A stretch of DNA of 64,000 bases, from contig CM041199.1 of the NCBI GenBank assembly GCA_023078555.1, positions 8,685,315 to 8,749,314 on the forward strand. Reading direction: 5' to 3'. Both the position numbers and the translations under genes were made by a program. How positions within the stretch are numbered: position 1 is the stretch's first letter; every line of letters begins with the position of its first letter. The notes below the pieces were generated by a model. That model ran no database searches. It was not told the origin of the DNA and saw nothing but the letters and a program-made list of their open reading frames with translations. Shown piece after piece: positions 23,220 through 35,548 of this stretch. The DNA is from Ulva prolifera. Its lineage: Eukaryota; Chlorophyta; Ulvophyceae; Ulvales; Ulvaceae.

Positions 23220-25706
23220 CTCGAGCCCGACTCCAAGATGGCACCCCGATATCGAGCCCAAATCCAGGCTCGAGCCCCACTCCAAGATGGCACCCCAATC
23301 TCTAGCCCCAATCCAGGCTCGTGCCCAACGTGAAGCTCGTTCCCCAATCTCGAGCCCCGATCCTGGCTGGAGCCCAACTCCAAGATGGCACCCCATTCTC
23401 GAATCCCAATCCAGGCTCGAGCCCGACTCCAAGATGGCACCCCGATATCGAGCCCAAATCCAGGCTCGAGCCCCACTCCAAGATGGCACCCCAATCTCTA
23501 GCCCCAATCCAGGCTCGTGCCCAACGTGAAGCTCGTACCCCAATCTCGAACCCCGATCCAGGCTGGAGCCCAACTCCAAGATGGCACCCCAATCTCGAGC
23601 CCCAATCCAGGCTCGAGCCCCACTCCAAGATGGTACCCCAATCTCGAGCCCCAATCCAGGCTCGTGCCCAACGTGAAGCTCGTACCCCAATCTCGAGCCC
23701 CGATCCTGGCTGGAGCCCAACTCCAAGATGGCACCCCATTCTCGAACCCCAATCCAGGCTCGAGCCCGACTCCAAGATGGCACCCCGATATCGAGCCCAA
23801 ATCCAGGCTCGAGCCCCACTCCAAGATGGCACCCCAATCTCTAGCCCCAATCCAGGCTCGTGCCCAACGTGAAGCTCGTACCCCAATCTCGAGCCCCAAT
23901 CCAGGCTGGAGCCCACCTCCAAGATGGCACCCCATTCTCGAGCCCCAATCCAGGCTCGAGCCCCACTCCAAGATGGTACCCCAATCTCGAGCCCCAATCC
24001 AGGCTCGAGCCCGTATCCAAGATGGCACCACAATCTCTTGCCCCAATCCAGGCTCGAGCCCCACTCCAAGATGGTACCCCGATCTCGAGCCCCAATCCAG
24101 GCTCGAGCCCCACTCCAAGATGGCACCCCAATCTCTAGCCCCGATCCAGGCTCGAGCCCAACTCCAAGATGGCACCCCAATCTCGAGCCCCAATCCAGGC
24201 TCGAGCCCCACTCCAAGATGGAACCCCATTCTCGAGCCCCAATCCAGGCTCGAGCCCCACTCCAAGATGGTACCCCAATCTCGAGCCCCAATCCAGGCTC
24301 GAGCCCGACTCCAAGATGGCACCACAATCTCGAGCCCCAATCCAGGCTCGTGCCCAACGTGAAGCTCGTACCCCAATCTCGAGCCTCAGTCCTGGCTGGA
24401 GCCCACCTGCAAGATGGCACCCCATTCTCGAGCCCCAATCCAGGCTCGAGCCCCACTCCAAGATGGCTCCCAATATCTAGCCCCAATCCAGGCTCGAGCC
24501 CAACGTGAAGCTCGTACCCCAATCTCGAGCCCCAATCCAGGCTGGAGCCCACCTCCAAGATGGCCCCCCATTCTCGAGCCCCAATCTGGGCTCGAGCCCG
24601 ACTCCAAGATAACACCCCAATCTCTACCCCCAACCCAGGCTCGTGCCCAACGTGAAGCTCGTACCCCAATCTCGAGCCCCAATCCAGGCTGGAGCCCAAC
24701 TCCAAGATGGCCCCCCATTCTCGAGCCCCAATCTAGGCTCGAGCCCGACTCCAAGATAACACCCCAATCTCTACCCCCAATCCAGGCTCGTGCCCAACGT
24801 GAAGCTCGTACCCCAATCTCGAGCCCCAATCCAGGCTGGAGCCCACCTCCAAGATGGCACCCCATTCTCGAGCCCCAATCCAGGCTCGAACCCAACTCAA
24901 AGATGGCACCCCATTCTCGAGCCCCAATCCAGGCTCGTGCCCAACGTGAAGCTCGTACCCCAATCTCGAGCCCCGATCCTGGCTGGAGCCCAACTCCAAG
25001 ATGGCACCCCATTCTCGAACCCCAATCCAGGCTCGAGCCCGACTCCAAGATGGCACCCCGATATCGAGCCCAAATCCAGGCTCGAGCCCCACTCCAAGAT
25101 GGCACCCCAATCTCTAGCCCCAATCCAGGCTCGTGCCCAACGTGAAGCTCGTACCCCAATCTCGAGCCCCGATCCTGGCTGGAGCCCAACTCCAAGATGG
25201 CACCCCATTCTCGAACCCCAATCTAGGCTCGAGCCCGACTCCAAGATGGCACCCCGATATCGAGCCCAAATCCAGGCTCGAGCCCCACTCCAAGATGGCA
25301 CCCCAATCTCTAGCCCCAATCCAGGCTCGTGCCCAACGTGAAGCTCGTACCCCAACCTCGAGCCCCAATCCAGGCTGGAGCCTAACTTCAAGATGGCACC
25401 CCATTCTCGAGCCCCAATCCAGGCTCGAGCCCGACTCCAAGATAACACCCCAATCTCTACCCCCAATCCAGGCTCGTGCCCAACTTGAAGCTCGTACCCC
25501 AATCTCGAGCCCCGATCCTGGCTGGAGCCCAACTCCAAGATGGCACCCCATTCTCGAATCCCAATCCAGGCTCGAGCCCGACTCCAAGATGGCACCCCGA
25601 TATCGAGCCCAAATCCAGGCTCGAGCCCCACTCCAAGATGGCACCCCAATCTCTAGCCCCAATCCAGGCTCGTGCCCAACGTGAAGCTCGTACCCCAATC
25701 TCGAGC
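23220..25706 (+). repeat. Third copy of the 9.4-11.8 kb / 14.5-17.0 kb segment
   Basis: It matches 14,472-16,958 at offset 8,748 and the equivalent part of the first 5,142-bp copy at offset 13,890. The offset 8,748 equals 179 monomers less 23 bases. Those 23 bases are fully explained by five 48-bp monomers plus the 18-bp deletion in the truncated monomer near 20,391. Upstream at 23,220 it is joined directly to the end of the 17.9-23.2 kb block, skipping the segment that follows in the older copies. This junction is therefore a recombinant. Confidence 0.82.
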
Positions 25707-26574
25707 CCCGATCCTGGCTGGAGCCCAACTCCAAGATGGCACCCCATTCTCGAATCCCAATCCAGGCTCGAGCCCGACTCCAAGATGGCACCCCGATATC
25801 GAGCCCAAATCCAGGCTCGAGCCCCACTCCAAGATGGCACCCCAATCTCTAGCCCCAATCCAGGCTCGTGCCCAACGTGAAGCTCGTACCCCAATCTCGA
25901 ACCCCGATCCAGGCTGGAGCCCAACTCCAAGATGGCACCCCAACCTCGAGCCCCAATCCAGGCTCGAGCCCCACTCCAAGATGGTACCCCAATCTCTAGC
26001 CCCAATCCAGGCTCGTGCCCAACGTGAAGCTCGTACCCCAATCTCGAGCCCCGATCCTGGCTGGAGCCCAACTCCAAGATGGCACCCCATTCTCGAATCC
26101 CAATCCAGGCTCGAGCCCGACTCCAAGATGGCACCCCGATATCGAGCCCAAATCCAGGCTCGAGCCCCACTCCAAGATGGCACCCCAATCTCTAGCCCCA
26201 ATCCAGGCTCGTGCCCAACGTGAAGCTCGTACCCCAATCTCGAACCCCGATCCAGGCTGGAGCCCAACTCCAAGATGGCACCCCAATCTCGAGCCCCAAT
26301 CCAGGCTCGAGCCCCACTCCAAGATGGTACCCCCATCTCGAGCCCCAATCCAGGCTCGTGCCCAACGTGAAGCTCGTACCCCAATCTCGAGCCCCGATCC
26401 TGGCTGGAGCCCAACTCCAAGATGGCACCCCATTCTCGAACCCCAATCCAGGCTCGAGCCCGACTCCAAGATGGCACCCCGATATCGAGCCCAAATCCAG
26501 GCTCGAGCCCCACTCCAAGATGGCACCCCAATCTCTAGCCCCAATCCAGGCTCGTGCCCAACGTGAAGCTCGTA

Positions 26575-29219
26575 CCCCAATCTCGAGCCCCGATCCTGGC
26601 TGGAGCCCAACTCCAAGATGGCACCCCATTCTCGAACCCCAATCCAGGCTCGAGCCCGACTCCAAGATGGCACCCCGATATCGAGCCCAGATCCAGGCTC
26701 GAGCCCCACTCCAAGATGGCACTCCAATCTCTAGCCCCAATCCAGGCTCGTGCCCAACGTGAAGCTCGTACCCCATCCTCGAGCCCCAATCCAGGCTGGA
26801 GCCCAACTCCAAGATGGCACCCCATTCTCGAACCCCAATCCAGGCTCGAGCCCGACTCCAAGATGGCACCCCGATATCGAGCCCAAATCCAGGCTCGAGC
26901 CCCACTCCAAGATGGCACCCCAATCTCTAGCCCCAATCCAGGCTCGTGCCCAACGTGAAGCTCGTACCCCAATCTCGAGCCCCGATCCTGGCTGGAGCCC
27001 AACTCCAAGATGGCACCCCATTCTCGAACCCCAATCCAGGCTCGAGCCCCACTCCAAGATGGCACCCCATTCTCGAGCCCCAATCCAGGCTCGAGCCCGA
27101 CTCCAAGATAACACCCCAATCTCTAGCCCCAATCCAGGCTCGTGCCCAACGTGAAGCTCGTACCCCAATCTCGAGCCCCAATCCAGGCTGGAGCCCAACT
27201 CCAAGATGGCCCCCCATTCTCGAGCCCCAATATAGGCTCGAGCCCGACTCCAAGATAACACCCCAATCTCTACCCCCAATCCAGGCTCGTGCCCAACGTG
27301 AAGCTCGTACCCCAATCTCGAGCCCCAATCCAGGCTGGAGCCCACCTCCAAGATGGCACCCCATTCTCGAGCCCAAATCCAGGCTCGAGCCCCACTCCAA
27401 GATGGCACCCCAATCTCTAGCCCCAATCCAGGCTCGTGCCCAACGTGAAGCTCGTACCCCAATCTCGAGCCCCGATCCTGGCTGGAGCCCAACTCCAAGA
27501 TGGCACCCCATTCTCGAACCCCAATCCAGGCTCGAGCCCGACTCCAAGATGGCACCCCGATATCGAGCCCAAATCCAGGCTCGAGCCCCACTCCAAGATG
27601 GCACCCCAATCTCTAGCCCCAATCCAGGCTCGTGCCCAACGTGAAGCTCGTACCCCAATCTCGAGCCCCAATCCAGGCTCGAGCCCGACTCCAAGATGGC
27701 ACCACAATCTCTAGCCCCAATCCAGGCTCGTGCCCAACGTGAAGCTCGTACCCCAATCTCGAGCCCCAATCCAGGCTGGAGCCCAACTCCAAGATGGCAC
27801 CCCATTCTCGAGCCCCAATCCAGGCTCGAGCCCCACTCCAAGATGGTACCCCAATCTCGAGCCCCAATCCAGGCTCGAGCCCGACTCCAAGATGGCACCA
27901 CAATCTCTAGCCCCAATCCAGGCTCGTGCCCAACGTGAAGCTCGTACCCCAATCTCGAGCCCCGATCCTGGCTGGAGCCCAACTCCAAGATGGCACCCCA
28001 TTCTCGAACCCCAATCCAGGCTCGAGCCCGACTCCAAGATGGCACCCCGATATCGAGCCCAAATCCACGCTCGAGCCCCACTCCAAGATGGCACCCCAAT
28101 CTCTAGCCCCAATCCAGGCTCGTGCCCAACGTGAAGCTCGTACCCCAATCTCGAGCCCCAATCCAGGCTGGAGCCCACCTCCAAGATGGCACCCCATTGT
28201 CGAGCCCCAATCCAGGCTCGAGCCCCACTCCAAGATGGTACCCCAATCTCGAGCCCCAATCCAGGCTCGAGCCCGTATCCAAGATGGCACCACAATCTCT
28301 TGCCCCAATCCAGGCTCGAGCCCCACTCTAAGATGGTACCCCGATCTCGAGCCCCAATCCAGGCTCGAGCCCCACTCCAAGATGGCACCCCAATCTCTAG
28401 CCCCGATCCAGGCTCGAGCCCAACTCCAAGATGGCACCCCATTCTCGAGCCCCAATCCAGGCTCGAGCCCCACTCCAAGATGGTACCCCAATCTCGAGCC
28501 CCAATCCAGGCTGGAGCCCAACGTGAAGCTCGTACCCCAATCTCGAGCCCCAATCCAGGCTGGAGCCCACCTCCAAGATGGCCCCCCATTCTCGAGCCCC
28601 AATCTGGGCTCGAGCCCAACGTGAAGCTCGTACCCCAATCTCGAGCCTCAGTCCTGGCTGGAGCCCACCTGCAAGATGGCACCCCATTCTCGAGCCCCAA
28701 TCCAGGCTCGAGCCCCACTCCAAGATGGCTCCCAATATCTAGCCCCAATCCAGGCTCGAGCCCAACGTGAAGCTCGTACCCCAATCTCGAGCCCCAATCC
28801 AGGCTGGAGCCCACCTCCAAGATGGCCCCCCATTCTCGAGCCCCAATCTGGGCTCGAGCCCGACTCCAAGATAACACCCCAATCTCTACCCCCAACCCAG
28901 GCTCGTGCCCAACGTGAAGCTCGTACCCCAATCTCGAGCCCCAATCCAGGCTGGAGCCCAACTCCAAGATGGCCCCCCATTCTCGAGCCCCAATCTAGGC
29001 TCGAGCCCGACTCCAAGATAACACCCCAATGTCTACCCCCAATCCAGGCTCGTGCCCAACGTGAAGCTCGTACCCCAATCTCGAGCCCCAATCCAGGCTG
29101 GAGCCCACCTCCAAGATGGCACCCCATTCTCGAGCCCCAATCCAGGCTCGAACCCAACTCCAAGATGGCACCCCATTCTCGAGCCCCAATCCAGGCTCGT
29201 GCCCAACGTGAAGCTCGTA
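26575..29219 (+). repeat. Copy 1 of a 2,645-bp tandem duplication
   Basis: The unit is 54 monomers less one base and contains one 48-bp monomer at 28,727. Private differences from copy 2 include a GGCATTGGG-type substitution giving a CACTGGGG/CACCGGG difference around 29,030 and a GGCTCGAGCC versus GGCACGAGCC change near 31,351. The rare markers CACTCCAATCTC, CCATCCTCGAG and CCAATATAGG occur in both copies in the same places. Confidence 0.82.
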
Positions 29220-31864
29220 CCCCAATCTCGAGCCCCGATCCTGGCTGGAGCCCAACTCCAAGATGGCACCCCATTCTCGAACCCCAATCCAGGCTCGAGC
29301 CCGACTCCAAGATGGCACCCCGATATCGAGCCCAGATCCAGGCTCGAGCCCCACTCCAAGATGGCACTCCAATCTCTAGCCCCAATCCAGGCTCGTGCCC
29401 AACGTGAAGCTCGTACCCCATCCTCGAGCCCCAATCCAGGCTGGAGCCCAACTCCAAGATGGCACCCCATTCTCGAACCCCAATCCAGGCTCGAGCCCGA
29501 CTCCAAGATGGCACCCCGATATCGAGCCCAAATCCAGGCTCGAGCCCCACTCCAAGATGGCACCCCAATCTCTAGCCCCAATCCAGGCTCGTGCCCAACG
29601 TGAAGCTCGTACCCCAATCTCGAGCCCCGATCCTGGCTGGAGCCCAACTCCAAGATGGCACCCCATTCTCGAACCCCAATCCAGGCTCGAGCCCCACTCC
29701 AAGATGGCACCCCATTCTCGAGCCCCAATCCAGGCTCGAGCCCGACTCCAAGATAACACCCCAATCTCTAGCCCCAATCCAGGCTCGTGCCCAACGTGAA
29801 GCTCGTACCCCAATCTCGAGCCCCAATCCAGGCTGGAGCCCAACTCCAAGATGGCCCCCCATTCTCGAGCCCCAATATAGGCTCGAGCCCGACTCCAAGA
29901 TAACACCCCAATCTCTACCCCCAATCCAGGCTCGTGCCCAACGTGAAGCTCGTACCCCAATCTCGAGCCCCAATCCAGGCTGGAGCCCACCTCCAAGATG
30001 GCACCCCATTCTCGAGCCCAAATCCAGGCTCGAGCCCCACTCCAAGATGGCACCCCAATCTCTAGCCCCAATCCAGGCTCGTGCCCAACGTGAAGCTCGT
30101 ACCCCAATCTCGAGCCCCGATCCTGGCTGGAGCCCAACTCCAAGATGGCACCCCATTCTCGAACCCCAATCCAGGCTCGAGCCCGACTCCAAGATGGCAC
30201 CCCGATATCGAGCCCAAATCCAGGCTCGAGCCCCACTCCAAGATGGCACCCCAATCTCTAGCCCCAATCCAGGCTCGTGCCCAACGTGAAGCTCGTACCC
30301 CAATCTCGAGCCCCAATCCAGGCTCGAGCCCGACTCCAAGATGGCACCACAATCTCTAGCCCCAATCCAGGCTCGTGCCCAACGTGAAGCTCGTACCCCA
30401 ATCTCGAGCCCCAATCCAGGCTGGAGCCCAACTCCAAGATGGCACCCCATTCTCGAGCCCCAATCCAGGCTCGAGCCCCACTCCAAGATGGTACCCCAAT
30501 CTCGAGCCCCAATCCAGGCTCGAGCCCGACTCCAAGATGGCACCACAATCTCTAGCCCCAATCCAGGCTCGTGCCCAACGTGAAGCTCGTACCCCAATCT
30601 CGAGCCCCGATCCTGGCTGGAGCCCAACTCCAAGATGGCACCCCATTCTCGAACCCCAATCCAGGCTCGAGCCCGACTCCAAGATGGCACCCCGATATCG
30701 AGCCCAAATCCACGCTCGAGCCCCACTCCAAGATGGCACCCCAATCTCTAGCCCCAATCCAGGCTCGTGCCCAACGTGAAGCTCGTACCCCAATCTCGAG
30801 CCCCAATCCAGGCTGGAGCCCACCTCCAAGATGGCACCCCATTGTCGAGCCCCAATCCAGGCTCGAGCCCCACTCCAAGATGGTACCCCAATCTCGAGCC
30901 CCAATCCAGGCTCGAGCCCGTATCCAAGATGGCACCACAATCTCTTGCCCCAATCCAGGCTCGAGCCCCACTCTAAGATGGTACCCCGATCTCGAGCCCC
31001 AATCCAGGCTCGAGCCCCACTCCAAGATGGCACCCCAATCTCTAGCCCCGATCCAGGCTCGAGCCCAACTCCAAGATGGCACCCCATTCTCGAGCCCCAA
31101 TCCAGGCTCGAGCCCCACTCCAAGATGGTACCCCAATCTCGAGCCCCAATCCAGGCTGGAGCCCAACGTGAAGCTCGTACCCCAATCTCGAGCCCCAATC
31201 CAGGCTGGAGCCCACCTCCAAGATGGCCCCCCATTCTCGAGCCCCAATCTGGGCTCGAGCCCAACGTGAAGCTCGTACCCCAATCTCGAGCCTCAGTCCT
31301 GGCTGGAGCCCACCTGCAAGATGGCACCCCATTCTCGAGCCCCAATCCAGGCACGAGCCCCACTCCAAGATGGCTCCCAATATCTAGCCCCAATCCAGGC
31401 TCGAGCCCAACGTGAAGCTCGTACCCCAATCTCGAGCCCCAATCCAGGCTGGAGCCCACCTCCAAGATGGCCCCCCATTCTCGAGCCCCAATCTGGGCTC
31501 GAGCCCGACTCCAAGATAACACCCCAATCTCTACCCCCAACCCAGGCTCGTGCCCAACGTGAAGCTCGTACCCCAATCTCGAGCCCCAATCCAGGCTGGA
31601 GCCCAACTCCAAGATGGCCCCCCATTCTCGAGCCCCAATCTAGGCTCGAGCCCGACTCCAAGATAACACCCCAATCTCTACCCCCAATCCAGGCTCGTGC
31701 CCAACGTGAAGCTCGTACCCCAATCTCGAGCCCCAATCCAGGCTGGAGCCCACCTCCAAGATGGCACCCCATTCTCGAGCCCCAATCCAGGCTCGAACCC
31801 AACTCCAAGATGGCACCCCATTCTCGAGCCCCAATCCAGGCTCGTGCCCAACGTGAAGCTCGTA
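29220..31864 (+). repeat. Copy 2 of the 2,645-bp tandem duplication
   Basis: It follows copy 1 directly. Its 48-bp monomer lies at 31,372, exactly 2,645 bp after 28,727. This is the last 48-bp monomer before an 11.35-kb stretch without any. Its right end merges into the 31.7-33.1 kb X block, so the boundary is approximate. Confidence 0.82.
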
Positions 31865-33098
31865 CCCCAATCTCGAGCCCCGATCCTGGCTGGAGCCCAA
31901 CTCCAAGATGGCACCCCATTCTCGAACCCCAATCCAGGCTCGAGCCCGACTCCAAGATGGCACCCCGATATCGAGCCCAAATCCAGGCTCGAGCCCCACT
32001 CCAAGATGGCACCCCAATCTCTAGCCCCAATCCAGGCTCGTGCCCAACGTGAAGCTCGTACCCCAATCTCGAGCCCCGATCCTGGCTGGAGCCCAACTCC
32101 AAGATGGCACCCCATTCTCGAACCCCAATCTAGGCTCGAGCCCGACTCCAAGATGGCACCCCGATATCGAGCCCAAATCCAGGCTCGAGCCCCACTCCAA
32201 GATGGCACCCCAATCTCTAGCCCCAATCCAGGCTCGTGCCCAACGTGAAGCTCGTACCCCAACCTCGAGCCCCAATCCAGGCTGGAGCCTAACTTCAAGA
32301 TGGCACCCCATTCTCGAGCCCCAATCCAGGCTCGAGCCCGACTCCAAGATAACACCCCAATCTCTACCCCCAATCCAGGCTCGTGCCCAACGTGAAGCTC
32401 GTACCCCAATCTCGAGCCCCGATCCTGGCTGGAGCCCAACTCCAAGATGGCACCCCATTCTCGAATCCCAATCCAGGCTCGAGCCCGACTCCAAGATGGC
32501 ACCCCGATATCGAGCCCAAATCCAGGCTCGAGCCCCACTCCAAGATGGCACCCCAATCTCTAGCCCCAATCCAGGCTCGTGCCCAACGTGAAGCTCGTAC
32601 CCCAATCTCGAGCCCCGATCCTGGCTGGAGCCCAACTCCAAGATGGCACCCCATTCTCGAACCCCAATCCAGGCTCGAGCCCGACTCCAAGATGGCACCC
32701 CGATATCGCGCCCAAATCCAGGCTCGAGCCCCACTCCAAGATGGCACCCCAATCTCTAGCCCCAATCCAGGCTCGTGCCCAACGTGAAGCTCGTACCCCA
32801 ATCTCGAGCCCCGATCCAGGCTGGAGCCCAACTCCAAGATGGCACCCCAATCTCGAGCCCCAATCCAGGCTCGAGCCCCACTCCAAGATGGTACCCCAAT
32901 CTCGAGCCCCAATTCAGGCTCGTGCCCAACGTGGAGCTCGTACCCCAATCTCGAGCCCCGATCCTGGCTGGAGCCCAACTCCAAGATGGCACCCCATTCT
33001 CGAACCCCAATCCAGGCTCGAGCCCGACTCCAAGATGGCACCCCGATATCGAGCCCAAATCCAGGCTCGAGCCCCACTCCAAGATGGCACCCCAATCT
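31686..33098 (+). repeat. Block X, first copy
   Basis: The G signature at 31,705 has its twin at 38,124, an offset of 6,419 bp, which is exactly 131 monomers. The block carries rare shared markers, including GATATCGCGCCCAAA near 32,701 and 39,121 and AACGTGGAGCTCGTA near 32,929 and 39,347. Together with the Y blocks it forms the order X-Y-Y-X-Y. Confidence 0.82.
32037..32232 (+). repeat. Example of the middle-type tetramer, order G-W-D-P
   Basis: G at 32,037-32,085, W at 32,086-32,134 (CTGGAGCCCAAC, ending ATTCTCGAACCCC), D at 32,135-32,183 (containing CCCGATATCGAGCCCAAA, so an EcoRV site) and P at 32,184-32,232. The next G starts at 32,233. This unit dominates much of 4.8-5.3, 7.2-11.8, 13-17 and 23-42 kb. 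It differs from the left-type tetramer both in monomer order and in diagnostic bases. The GATATC/CCCAAATCC combination is a clean marker for this subfamily; it first appears near 4,868. Confidence 0.88.
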
Positions 33099-35548
33099 CT
33101 AGCCCCAATCCAGGCTCGTGCCCAACGTGAAGCTCGTACCCCAATCTCGAGCCCCGATCCTGGCTGGAGCCCAACTCCAAGATGGCACCCCATTCTCGAA
33201 CCCCAATCCAGGCTCGAGTCCGACTCCAAGATGGCACCCCGATATCGAGCCCAAATCCAGGCTCGAGCCCCACTCCAAGATGGCACCCCAATCTCTAGCC
33301 CCAATCCAGGCTCGTGCCCAACGTGAAGCTCGTACCCCAACCTCGAGCCCCAATCCAGGCTGGAGCCTAACTCCAAGATGGCACCCCATTCTCGAGCCCC
33401 AATCCAGGCTCGAGCCCGACTCCAAGATAACACCCCAATCTCTACCCCCAATCCAGGCTCGTGCCCAACGTGAAGCTCGTACCCCAATCTCGAGCCCCAA
33501 TCCAGGCTGGAGCCCAACTCCAAGATGGCCCCCCATTCTCGAGCCCCAATATAGGCTCGAGCCCGACTCCAAGATAACACCCCAATCTCTACCCCCAATC
33601 CAGGCTCGTGCCCAACGTGAATCTCGTACCCCAATCTCGAGCCCCAATCCAGGCTGGAGCCCACCTCCAAGATGGCACCCCATTCTCGAGCCCCAATCCA
33701 GGCTCGAGCCCGACTCCAAGATAACACCCCAATCTCTACCCCCAATCCAGGCTCGTGCCCAACGTGAAGCTCGTACCCCAATCTCGAGCCCCAATCCAGG
33801 CTCGAGCCCCACTCCAAGATGGTACCCCAATCTCGAGCCCCAATCCAGGCTCGTGCCCAACGTGAAGCTCGTACCCCAATCTCGAGCCCCGATCCTGGCT
33901 GGAGCCCAACTCCAAGATGGCACCCCATTCTCGAACCCCAATCCAAGCTCGAGCCCGACTCCAAGATGGCACCCCGATATCGAGCCCAAATCCAGGCTCG
34001 AGCCCCACTCCAAGATGGCACCCCAATCTCTAGCCCCAATCCAGGCTCGTGCCCAACGTGAAGCTCGTACCCCAATCTCGAGCCCCAATCCAGGCTGGAG
34101 CCCACCTCCAAGATGGCCCCCCATTCTCGAGCCCCAATATAGGCTCGAGCCCGACTCCAAGATAACACCCCAATCTCTACCCCCAATCCAGGCTCGTTCC
34201 CAACGTGAAGCTCGTACCCCAATCTCGAGCCCCGATCCTGGCTGGAGCCCAACTCCAAGATGGCACCCCATTCTCGAACCCCAATCCAGGCTCGAGCCCG
34301 ACTCCAAGATGGCACCCCGATATCGAGCCCAAATCCAGGCTCGAGCCCCACTCCAAGATGGCACCCCAATCTCTAGCCCCAATCCAGGCTCGTGCCCAAC
34401 GTGAAGCTCGTACCCCAATCTCGAGCCCCAATCCAGGCTGGAGCCCACCTCCAAGATGGCCCCCCATTCTCGAGCCCCAATATAGGCTCGAGCCCGACTC
34501 CAAGATAACACCCCAATCTCTACCCCCAATCCAGGCTCGTGCCCAACGTGAAGCTCGTACCCCAATCTCGAGCCCCGATCCTGGCTGGAGCCCAACTCCA
34601 AGATGGCACCCCATTCTCGAACCCCAATCCAGGCTCGAGCCCGACTCCAAGATGGCACCCCGATATCGAGCCCAAATCCAGGCTCGAGCCCCACTCCAAG
34701 ATGGCACCCCAATCTCTAGCCCCAATCCAGGCTCGTGCCCAACGTGAAGCTCGTACCCCAATCTCGAGCCCCAATCCAGGCTGGAGCCCAACTCCAAGAT
34801 GGCCCCCCATTCTTGAGCCCCAATATAGGCTCGAGCCCGACTCCAAGATAACACCCCAATCTCTACCCCCAATCCAGGCTCGTGCCCAACGTGAAGCTCG
34901 TACCCCAATCTCGAGCCCCAATCCAGGCTGGAGCCCACCTCCAAGATGGCACCCCATTCTCGAACCCCAATCCAGGCTCGAGCCCGACTCCAAGATGGCA
35001 CCCCGATATCGAGCCCCAATCCAGGCTCGTGCCCAACGTGAAGCTCGTACCCCAATCTCGAGCCCCGATCCTGGCTGGAGCCCAACTCCAAGATGGCACC
35101 CCATTCTCGAACCCCAATCCAGGCTCGAGCCCGACTCCAAGATGGCACCCCGATATCGAGCCCAAATCCAGGCTCGAGCCCCACTCCAAGATGGCACCCC
35201 AATCTCTAGCCCCAATCCAGGCTCGTGCCCAACGTGAAGCTCGTACCCCAATCTCGAGCCCCAATCCAGGCTGGAGCCCACCTCCAAGATGGCATCCCAT
35301 TCTCGAGCCCCAATCCAGGCTCGAGCCCGACTCCAAGATGGCACCACAATCTCTAGCCCCAATCCAGGCTCGTGCCCAACGTGAAGCTCGTACCCCAATC
35401 TCGAGCCCCGATCCTGGCTGGAGCCCAACTCCAAGATGGCACCCCATTCTCGAACCCCAATCCAGGCTCGAGCCCGACTCCAAGATGGCACCCCGATATC
35501 GAGCCCAAATCCAGGCTCGAGCCCCACTCCAAGATGGCACCCCAATCT
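33099..35548 (+). repeat. Block Y, copy 1 (2,450 bp, exactly 50 monomers)
   Basis: Offset to copy 2 is exactly 2,450 bp and to copy 3 exactly 6,419 bp. Diagnostic variants shared by all three include CGAGTCCGACTCC, AACGTGAATCTCGTA, CCAATATAGG, CCAAGCTCGAGCCCGAC and CATTCTTGAGCC. No 48-bp monomer occurs inside, so the block stays in perfect 49-bp register. Monomer trimers with AAGATAACACC are common here. Confidence 0.85.

Larger units (their letters stand above)
17884..23220 (+). repeat. Copy 2 of the 14.5-14.9-kb-offset segmental duplication
   Basis: This segment corresponds to 3,406-8,360 and is 392 bp longer because of a private tandem duplication near 18,660-19,443. A small number of private substitutions are visible, for example GTATCCCAATCTCGAGCC near 20,322 where copy 1 reads GTACCCC. 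The two copies are otherwise nearly identical, so the duplication is young relative to monomer divergence. Left of 17,884 the sequence instead matches the start of the window at an offset of 17,023. Confidence 0.83.
16..31387 (+). repeat. 48-bp marker monomers, left and middle group
   Basis: A monomer with GGCTCCCAATATCTAG in place of GGCACCCCAATCTCTAG is one base short. I located the GG of this motif at 16, 1289, 2072, 3198, 3834, 5530, 7979, 10575, 11897, 13121, 15717, 17039, 18312, 20400, 22849, 24465, 28727 and 31372. It is followed by a G monomer of the CTCGAGCCCAACGTG form. Each copy shifts the 49-bp register by one base and brings a TAG stop. These copies therefore end most + strand open frames here and serve as natural anchors for aligning the large duplications. 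Confidence 0.88.
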
